DNA of 5,678 nt, taken from NCBI GenBank assembly GCA_013002425.1, contig JABDJQ010000297.1, positions 1 to 5,678 of the forward strand, written 5' to 3'. A model generated the notes under the pieces. It did no database searches. It was not told the DNA's origin and was given only the letters and a program-made list of their open reading frames with translations. Position numbers and translations under genes: made by a program. This document shows, one piece after another, positions 1-4,494 of this stretch. This stretch comes from Gemmatimonadota bacterium. Its GTDB lineage: Bacteria; Orphanbacterota; Orphanbacteria; Orphanbacterales; Orphanbacteraceae. How positions within the stretch are numbered: the stretch's first letter is position 1; each line of letters starts with the position of its first letter.

Positions 1-1202
1 AGCGAAACGATAACGGCAACCAGGGCCTGTGCGCCGAGAATGATGACGCGCAACGTCCGATTCGTGCTTTCGGCGGCGCGCCATGCGATGAGCGAGAGCG
101 GGACGAGCCATGGCAGGAAGTGGCGGACAGCCTGGAACGGAACGAAGAATACGCTGAACAGGAAGGGCAACAGCAGCCAGGTTCCGAGAAAGATCGATTC
201 GCGCCGATCACCTCGCCGAAGCAGCGTAGCCATGGCCAGGGCCAGAAGAGCCGCGCCGAGTGCGCAACCGATGGCGAACAGCGTACCGGGCCACCCACCG
301 AACCAGAGGTGCGCAGCCGCGACCGCGAGCCCCCCTGCCGCGATGCCTGTGCCCCAGGCTCTTCCGGAACGGCCTGCGATAACCGGAGCCAGAAAGAGAC
401 ACGATCCCGCGATCGCGATCGCAAGTAATCCCTTCTCGGGCCAGGCGCGAATCCAGGCTTCGGAGGTGCGGCCGCCAATCAGGTGAAGAAAGTGCGACTC
501 TCCGTGAAATGCGAAGTTCTGCCACGTCCAGAGCAACGCAAGTGTGATCGGAGGAATGAGCGCGATCGCGTCAGGCCGTCTGCGAAACGAAATCGAGTAC
601 ACGGCGAGCGCGGGAAGTACGGTTGCCGCCGAGTACTTCGTCAACACGGCGAGCGACGCAAGCGCCGCGCCGGTCAGAAGTCGCTTGCGACTCCCGGCAT
701 CGGAACCGGTGACGAACAGCGCGGCCCCTGCCGCGCTGAGCGCGAGCGCCGGGACATCGAGCATCAGGTTTACGGACGGCATCAAGGCCGGGGAGAGCAA
801 GACGAATGCGGCGACGCCGAGTGCGGCGGGTGGGTTATCTCCCCCGGCGAAACGACGCGCAAGTACGACACATCCCGCGCCCAGCATTGCCAGAAACGGG
901 AGCATCGCCGCGTGCAGAATCGGTTCTGAGTAACCGAACAGCGAAACGACGGGCGCGAGCCAGTAGCTCAGGAACGGCGGGTTCCAGGTCTTGAAAACGG
1001 GTTCGGGGTCGTCCGTCCAGTTGATCGAAAAACCGTACGGATCGAGCGGTTCCTGGAGGATTTGCGCCGTGATCGACAAGACATGCGTGTCGTCTATGTG
1101 AAACGCCTTCCCCAGAAACGGGAGCCCCACGACGAGGCCGAGCAGCGCGCCGGCCCAGACCGCCTTCGAATGCCCCCTTGAGCGTATCGGATCAGTCATC
1201 AT
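1..1202 (-). CDS. GT39/PMT_2-like membrane glycosyltransferase, C-terminus beyond the left edge
   Basis: The minus strand reads open for 400 codons from ATG at 1202 (or the adjacent in-frame ATG at 1199) to the window edge. The protein is very hydrophobic, with roughly 12 or more predicted membrane helices. After the first helix (about 13-30) comes HIDDTH (35-40), whose D37-D38 sits where GT39 enzymes carry the catalytic acidic pair of the first external loop. TWNPPFLSYW (72-81) matches the family's HPPL-type loop. D149 in LMLDVP fits the second conserved acidic position. LTKYS (187-191) and RHFLPW (360-365) are also family-like. GT39/PMT_2 enzymes move a sugar from a polyprenyl-phosphate carrier to a protein, lipid or glycan on the periplasmic face. 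The acceptor cannot be read from the sequence. No good Shine-Dalgarno precedes the start. It is divergent from the PKD gene. The family call is firm; the substrate is unknown. Confidence 0.88.
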   Translation of the reverse strand, partial: MMTDPIRSRGHSKAVWAGALLGLVVGLPFLGKAFHIDDTHVLSITAQILQEPLDPYGFSINWTDDPEPVFKTWNPPFLSYWLAPVVSLFGYSEPILHAAMLPFLAMLGAGCVVLARRFAGGDNPPAALGVAAFVLLSPALMPSVNLMLDVPALALSAAGAALFVTGSDAGSRKRLLTGAALASLAVLTKYSAATVLPALAVYSISFRRRPDAIALIPPITLALLWTWQNFAFHGESHFLHLIGGRTSEAWIRAWPEKGLLAIAIAGSCLFLAPVIAGRSGRAWGTGIAAGGLAVAAAHLWFGGWPGTLFAIGCALGAALLALAMATLLRRGDRRESIFLGTWLLLPFLFSVFFVPFQAVRHFLPWLVPLSLIAWRAAESTNRTLRVIILGAQALVAVIVS

Positions 1203-1282
1203 GATCGGATCTTGACAGACGCGCGACCAGGAACCAATGCCGTTGTGGAGCCCCCACCGTATTCTGGGCCTCACTCGCGGGC

Positions 1283-1295
1283 CGGGAAGTTCCCG
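1283..1295. promoter_or_regulatory. 13-bp palindrome in the divergent spacer, possible operator
   Basis: The sequence CGGGAA-G-TTCCCG is a perfect inverted repeat with 6-bp arms around one central base. It lies between the two divergent genes, centred about 64 bases upstream of the start predicted from the -24/-12 promoter and about 87 bases before the minus-strand glycosyltransferase ATG. A dimeric regulator could bind here, but the DNA is GC-rich and chance is possible. Confidence 0.3.
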
Positions 1296-1310
1296 CCGAC
1301 GGTCATGTGG

Positions 1311-1322
1311 CGGCACGTGCCG
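1311..1322. promoter_or_regulatory. 12-bp perfect palindrome CGGCACGTGCCG abutting the -24 element
   Basis: Twelve bases read identically on both strands, and the palindrome ends five bases before the TGG of the predicted -24 element. That is closer than a usual sigma-54 enhancer site (commonly about 80-150 bases upstream), so it would suit a repressor or modulator better than an activator. No regulator gene is present in the window to pair with it. Confidence 0.35.
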
Positions 1323-1325
1323 AAT

Positions 1326-1343
1326 CTGGTATGCCTCTTGCGG
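1326..1343 (+). promoter_or_regulatory. sigma-54 (-24/-12) promoter for the PKD gene pair
   Basis: CTGGTATG-CCTC-TTGCGG fits the RpoN consensus YTGGCACG-N4-TTGCW at 10 of 13 defined positions. The invariant GG (1328-1329) and GC (1340-1341) are exactly ten bases apart. It points at the PKD gene and predicts a start near 1353, giving a leader of about 130 bases. Sigma-54 promoters need an ATP-driven enhancer-binding activator, so transcription of this pair would be signal-dependent. This is a pattern match only. Confidence 0.5.
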
Positions 1344-1396
1344 TCTCTCTGTCATGGACGCGATGAACCTCGTGGTAACGGTGAAAAGGACAGGAA

Positions 1397-1461
1397 AGCC
1401 GCTCAATCCTTCAAGCGGGGTGGTCGACGAAGGGACGAGGCTGGTCAAGGGTTGAGCGGCT
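1397..1461 (+). promoter_or_regulatory. long inverted repeat in the leader of the PKD gene
   Basis: Arms 1397-1409 (AGCCGCTCAATCC) and 1449-1461 (GGGTTGAGCGGCT) can pair over 13 bases, 12 Watson-Crick plus one T-G wobble, around a 39-base loop. A smaller alternative hairpin pairs CCGCT (1399-1403) with AGCGG (1414-1418), so the left arm has two exclusive partners. The right arm ends 11 bases before the G-rich ribosome-binding stretch. It could be a leader switch, an mRNA-stability element or a protein-binding site. It is not a terminator, because no T-run follows. Confidence 0.4.
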
Positions 1462-1482
1462 CACTCGATTCGGGGGGACGGG

Positions 1483-1950
1483 ATGAATGGCGGGAAAGAT
1501 CAATCCTGGAGAGCCGGGCTTACGCTCGCGATCGTGTTGACGCTGTTCGCGTGCTTCATATCCGAGATCGTGGCCGGTGAAATCGTTCGCCGGGGGCGTT
1601 CCGACGGCGAAGAGGGCCCGACCGGTGCGGGGGATGACGCCAACGCGACGCCGTTCGCCGACGCCGGGCCCGCGCAATGGGGCGAGATCGGTGATCGTGT
1701 GCGTCTCTCCGGCGCGGAGTCGTTCGACGATGACGATCCCGTGATCTTTCTGACGTGGGAATGGGAGCAGCTCGCAGGTCCTTCGGTTTATCTCGAGGGG
1801 ACTGCGAGCCCGGGCGCCTCGTTCGTGCCGCAGGCGCCGGGGAATTACCGGTTTCGCCTGACCGTGAGCGACGGCGTTCATGAAGCGTTCGATGAAGTGG
1901 CGGTGGAAGTGAATCAGGCAGCCGGTGGAAGGAGAGCGGGATGGATTTAG
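1483..1950 (+). CDS. exported, membrane-anchored protein with one PKD-like domain
   Basis: The 155-residue product starts with a basic stretch (K5, R10) and a hydrophobic segment at about 11-31. LFAC at 21-24 could be a degenerate lipobox with C24 as the lipidated residue, although Phe at -2 is unusual; otherwise the segment is an uncleaved signal anchor. A Gly/Asp/Glu-rich linker (32-56) leads to a PKD-fold domain at about 57-143. Its hallmarks are ADAGP (59-63), GDRVRLSG (70-77), the acidic FDDDDP (81-86), WEWEQLAGPSV (92-102) and YRFRLTVSDG (122-131). PKD domains are beta-sandwich modules of cell-surface and secreted proteins and mediate protein or glycan contact. A single copy with no catalytic domain suggests an adhesion, scaffold or accessory role. 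The G-rich GGGGGA at 1473-1478 serves as the ribosome site. The gene overlaps the next one by 10 bases. Confidence 0.85.
   Translation: MNGGKDQSWRAGLTLAIVLTLFACFISEIVAGEIVRRGRSDGEEGPTGAGDDANATPFADAGPAQWGEIGDRVRLSGAESFDDDDPVIFLTWEWEQLAGPSVYLEGTASPGASFVPQAPGNYRFRLTVSDGVHEAFDEVAVEVNQAAGGRRAGWI
1929..1934 (+). promoter_or_regulatory. Shine-Dalgarno that fixes the start at 1941
   Basis: AAGGAG lies six bases before the ATG at 1941, inside the last codons of the PKD gene. It supports the overlapping downstream frame as a real gene and suggests translational coupling. Confidence 0.7.
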
Positions 1951-2411
1951 GAAGTGTGCGTGAGCGGCGCAGGAAGATCGCGGGAGTAAGTGGAATCGTA
2001 TCCGTAAACGGGGGCACGGATCCGGCGCCGGAAGAACGAGCGTCACGATCGAGACCCGCCGAGTGCGGACCTCTTCTGAAGCTGCCGAAGCGCGATTTCG
2101 TGGCCGAGTACGAAGCGGACATGGCGGGAGATTGCGAACACCGAACAGGAGGGCTCGAGCACGAAGCTCCCGAGATCGTGATCCGGACGGTGATGGAAGC
2201 GACGAAGAGCGAGCGCGCATCCCGCTCGTCCCGCACCGCGGCGGCGCCCGACTCCTCGGTCGAGTCGTTCGTGGCGCTCTTTCGCGAGATCACGGACTTC
2301 GCGGACAGCGTCTATCCGGGATCCCGCGAGGAGGATTGCGAGATCACCGTGCTCGTGGGCAGGAAGCGACTCGCGTTCCAGGTCGTAACGGTGGATTCGA
2401 AGGAACCGTAG
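1941..2411 (+). CDS. unrecognised soluble 156-residue protein coupled to the PKD gene
   Basis: I do not recognise this protein. The frame begins within the PKD gene, overlaps it by 10 bases and has a good Shine-Dalgarno, so it is very likely cotranslated. There is no signal peptide or membrane helix, so it should be cytoplasmic. The first 100 residues are highly charged and look disordered, with a short internal repeat, ERASRS, at 32-37 and 91-96. Residues 106-152 look folded: a helix around SVESFVALFREITDFADSVY followed by strands EITVLVG (134-140) and LAFQVVTV (144-151). Cysteines are at 42, 65 and 133. Codon use resembles the neighbours, apart from some uncommon codons (TTA, GTA, AGT) near the start. 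A cytoplasmic partner or regulator of the PKD protein is possible but unsupported. Confidence 0.65.
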   Translation: MDLGSVRERRRKIAGVSGIVSVNGGTDPAPEERASRSRPAECGPLLKLPKRDFVAEYEADMAGDCEHRTGGLEHEAPEIVIRTVMEATKSERASRSSRTAAAPDSSVESFVALFREITDFADSVYPGSREEDCEITVLVGRKRLAFQVVTVDSKEP

Positions 2412-2430
2412 GCCGGAACACGAAGAGCGC

Positions 2431-2450
2431 CGACGCGCGGGTATGCGTCG
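2431..2450 (+). terminator. weak hairpin after the PKD operon, possible terminator
   Basis: CGACGC and GCGTCG form a perfect 6-bp stem with an 8-base loop, starting 19 bases after the stop codon of the unrecognised gene. No T-run follows directly; the nearest T-rich stretch starts about 17 bases later. A classical intrinsic terminator is therefore doubtful, and Rho-dependent ending or a stability hairpin is equally likely. Confidence 0.25.
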
Positions 2451-2466
2451 CGTGCGATGGACATGC

Positions 2467-2514
2467 GTTTCCTTTCACGTTTCCCTTCACTATTAGATCG
2501 GTTCGTTTCTTCAC
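2467..2514. repeat. tandem 12-bp pyrimidine-rich repeat with a shortened third copy
   Basis: GTTTCCTTTCAC (2467-2478) is followed directly by GTTTCCCTTCAC (2479-2490), one mismatch apart. A third copy lacking two bases, GTTTCTTCAC, lies at 2505-2514. The block is more T-rich than the surrounding coding DNA and sits 43-90 bases upstream of the second glycosyltransferase start. It may be a regulator-binding array. Confidence 0.45.
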
Positions 2515-2521
2515 TTTTTGT

Positions 2522-2549
2522 TTGGATCCCGGCCGCGAAGAGCTACACT
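2522..2549 (+). promoter_or_regulatory. candidate sigma-70-type promoter for the second glycosyltransferase
   Basis: TTGGAT (2522-2527) and TACACT (2544-2549) are separated by 16 bases. The -10-like element fits TANNNT and lies seven bases before the ATG at 2557, so transcription would start at or next to the start codon. That agrees with the lack of a Shine-Dalgarno and suggests leaderless mRNA. Both boxes are imperfect. Confidence 0.3.
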
Positions 2550-2556
2550 GCGCGGC

Positions 2557-4218
2557 ATGAGTCGAATCGAACGCCTGTTGCTCGTATTTGTGATCGTGGT
2601 CGGCGTGCTGCTCCTTTTCCGCGACGTGTCGAAGCCGTGGGACGGAATCGGCGGCTGGAACGGGACATGGGTCAGCACGGCCGCGCGCAATCATCTCGAG
2701 TACGGGCTCGGCGCTACGAAGGGGATCGCGGTTCGGAACGACGAAGCCCTGCCGCCGGGCGAGTTCCGCTATTACGTGCATCACCCGGCCGGGCTCCCGC
2801 TCGCCGTCGCCGCGACGTACGCGATTCTGGGTGAATCGGAACGGTCCGCGCGGCTCTTCGCGATCACGTGCGCGATTCTCACGCTCTTCCTGCTCTTTCT
2901 GATCGGCAAGGATCTCGGCGGCGTTTCGCTCGGGCTTCTCGCCGCCGCCCTCGTCGCCTGTCAACCGCTGTTCGTACTCGCCGGAGCCATGGTCAATCAC
3001 GAAGCGCCGACCGGGCTCTTCATTCTGCTTACCGTCTATTCGATCATTCGATGGCGCCGCGACCGCAGTCGCATATGGGGCGCCGTTTCTCTGCTGTCGT
3101 TCCTGATCGGCACGCAGTTCGGCTGGCCTGTTTACTACCTCGGCATCCTGCTCCCGCTCTACGCGTTCTGGGTCGACCCGACTCTGATCCGCAAGACGAT
3201 CGCGTTCCCCCTGCTCGCCGCGCTCGCGTTCGCGCTGTTCATCGGACATACGTACTGGGCGATCGGCGACCTCACGATTCCGGCACTCAAACAGTCGTTC
3301 GCGATGCGATCTTCGGGCGTCGTGGAGCTCGACGCCGCGCACGACTGGGACCGGATCGCGCGGAGCGGCGGCTACGGGATCGACGCGACCTCGTCCGAAA
3401 CGCGCGTGACCTACGTCGACTCCTTCATTCGAAGCACCACGCAGCTCCTGAATCTCACGAGCCTTTCGTTTCTGCTGCTCGCGCTGATCGGGCTCGCGTC
3501 GCGGCCGCGCGGCGTCGTGTACGGACTGACCGCGATCGGTCTGCTGCATCTCGTGATTTTTCGTCAGGGGGCGTACGAGCACTGGTACTGGTCGTATTAC
3601 ATGCTGCTCGGCCTCGGCCTCGCCGCCGCGTGCGGCCTGCGCTTTTTCATGAGGCGGATCTCCGAACCGTTCGCGCGCCGTCTGCTCTTCTTCTTCGTCG
3701 GCGTGCTGATCGTGATCCCGGCCTTCGGGAAGCTCCGGTTCATGAAGACCGAAGGGCGCCAGAATCTGTTCGTTCACGCGCGCGGGCTCCAGAAAATCGT
3801 GATCGAGAACGAATCGTGGCCCCGTGCGGTGCTGTTCGGAAGGGCGCTTGACGCGTCCCGCATTCCCGAAGGCCCCGTGCTGACGAACCTGCCGTTCCTC
3901 GGTCCCCAGGCCGAACATTACGGGCGGCATCGCATTCTGCATCAGGACCGGTGGCGGTACGACGATCTCGCGGCCGGCGCGCGGGAATCGGGGGCGAAGA
4001 CCATCGCGCTCGTGACGCGCCTCGGCACCAGCAATGACTGGGCGGAATTCGTCGACGGCGCCCCGAGCCTCGGCTCGTTCGGACTCGGCCGCTCGCAGGT
4101 CAGGCTTTTCGCCATCGACGAGATTCCCGCGCGTACGATCGCCCCGCCCGACGGGCCCGATTCCGGCGCCCCCGAGGTCGATTCCGCCGGGGAAACAGTC
4201 GACGACCTCAGCCGGTAG
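2557..4218 (+). CDS. second GT39-like multi-pass membrane glycosyltransferase
   Basis: The ATG at 2557 (MSRIERLLLV) is preferred to the in-frame TTG at 2518, because the extra 13 residues are arginine-rich and the shorter form begins with a normal signal anchor. The protein has 553 residues: helix 5-22, a large first external loop, roughly ten more helices to about 391, and a soluble tail from about 392 to 553. The loop contains WDGIGGWNGTW (28-38) and HHPAGLPL (75-82), the counterpart of the GT39 HPPL motif. NHEAP (147-151) supplies an acidic residue, E149, for the second loop. Instead of the usual DE/DD pair, the first loop offers D29 and N35. The likely role is transfer of a sugar from a polyprenyl-phosphate donor in the inner membrane; acceptor and sugar are unknown. 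No strong Shine-Dalgarno is present. The tail ends in a Pro/Asp-rich, probably disordered stretch. The family call is confident at fold level. Confidence 0.87.
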   Translation: MSRIERLLLVFVIVVGVLLLFRDVSKPWDGIGGWNGTWVSTAARNHLEYGLGATKGIAVRNDEALPPGEFRYYVHHPAGLPLAVAATYAILGESERSARLFAITCAILTLFLLFLIGKDLGGVSLGLLAAALVACQPLFVLAGAMVNHEAPTGLFILLTVYSIIRWRRDRSRIWGAVSLLSFLIGTQFGWPVYYLGILLPLYAFWVDPTLIRKTIAFPLLAALAFALFIGHTYWAIGDLTIPALKQSFAMRSSGVVELDAAHDWDRIARSGGYGIDATSSETRVTYVDSFIRSTTQLLNLTSLSFLLLALIGLASRPRGVVYGLTAIGLLHLVIFRQGAYEHWYWSYYMLLGLGLAAACGLRFFMRRISEPFARRLLFFFVGVLIVIPAFGKLRFMKTEGRQNLFVHARGLQKIVIENESWPRAVLFGRALDASRIPEGPVLTNLPFLGPQAEHYGRHRILHQDRWRYDDLAAGARESGAKTIALVTRLGTSNDWAEFVDGAPSLGSFGLGRSQVRLFAIDEIPARTIAPPDGPDSGAPEVDSAGETVDDLSR

Positions 4219-4362
4219 AAACCCGGCCGCTCGTTCAGTCCCCTCGCCCGTCATGCCGCTGAAGGACCCCGTTTCTGCCCCCCCGGTGTCAGTTTCCGTT
4301 CCTGTGGGCCCTGTTTCGACCTTCAGGGCGCCTGATCCGGCCCCGATCCCGTCATTTCCTGC

Positions 4363-4376
4363 AAAATCTCGATTTT
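4363..4376. promoter_or_regulatory. AT-rich palindrome, possible operator
   Basis: AAAATC-TC-GATTTT is a perfect inverted repeat with 6-bp arms in an otherwise C-rich spacer, 119-132 bases upstream of the last gene. Its two-base centre makes a DNA-binding site more plausible than an RNA hairpin. The rest of the 276-base spacer (4219-4494) shows pyrimidine-rich sequence, a GC hairpin around 4397-4408 and the larger hairpin at 4433-4461. I see no convincing gene in it. Confidence 0.3.
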
Positions 4377-4432
4377 CGTGCGTTTTCTCCGCAACTCCGG
4401 GCCCCCGGGTCTGGATAAGAAGGGCAAATAGG

Positions 4433-4461
4433 TCAGGAGTAGCGGGCCGCCCGGCTCCTGA
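4433..4461 (+). promoter_or_regulatory. strong hairpin just upstream of the last gene
   Basis: TCAGGAG (4433-4439) pairs perfectly with CTCCTGA (4455-4461), and CGGG (4443-4446) with CCCG (4450-4453) above a small internal loop, closing on a 3-base loop. It ends 33 bases before the ATG. A T-run (4472-4476) comes ten bases after the stem, too far for a classical terminator. The right arm can also pair with the real Shine-Dalgarno. It could end readthrough from the upstream gene or control translation of the downstream one. Confidence 0.55.
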
Positions 4462-4481
4462 AACTCAAAACTTTTTGCCTT

Positions 4482-4486
4482 AGGAG
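4482..4486 (+). promoter_or_regulatory. strong Shine-Dalgarno AGGAG for the last gene
   Basis: AGGAG with an A/G-rich 8-base spacer precedes the ATG at 4495. It is one of the two strongest ribosome sites in the window and fixes the start of the last gene on the plus strand. Confidence 0.85.
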
Positions 4487-4494
4487 AAGAGAAA

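Noticed and set aside
409..422. Two overlapping GCGATCGC octamers resembling the HIP1 repeat
   Set aside because: They encode an Ala-Ile-Ala-Ile stretch of a membrane helix. CGATCG-type words are common throughout this GC-rich window, so composition explains them.
40..994. Several plus-strand frames across the left third
   Set aside because: They are antisense to a continuous minus-strand frame with many membrane helices and GT39 motifs, and their translations are Arg/Ala-rich without domains.
1370..1440. Slight resemblance of the leader to a GEMM (c-di-GMP) riboswitch
   Set aside because: Only short words such as AAAGCC agree. The conserved core and tetraloop-receptor elements are not present in order.
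1411..2293. Two overlapping minus-strand frames of 245-269 codons
   Set aside because: Both are Arg/Ser/Pro-rich shadows. The plus strand carries a recognisable PKD domain and a coupled gene with a proper ribosome site.
2518..2556. TTG start 13 codons upstream of the second glycosyltransferase ATG
   Set aside because: The added residues are arginine-rich and would precede a normal signal anchor, there is no ribosome site, and the segment overlaps the candidate promoter.
2344..4254. 636-codon open frame on the minus strand
   Set aside because: It is codon-aligned antisense to the second glycosyltransferase, is rich in Arg/Glu/Gln low complexity and has no domain logic. The plus-strand protein has clear membrane helices and GT39 motifs.
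4034..4483. 149-codon plus-strand frame across the end of the second glycosyltransferase and the spacer
   Set aside because: It is Pro/Ser/Arg-rich, starts inside another gene in a different frame without a ribosome site, and has no recognisable fold.
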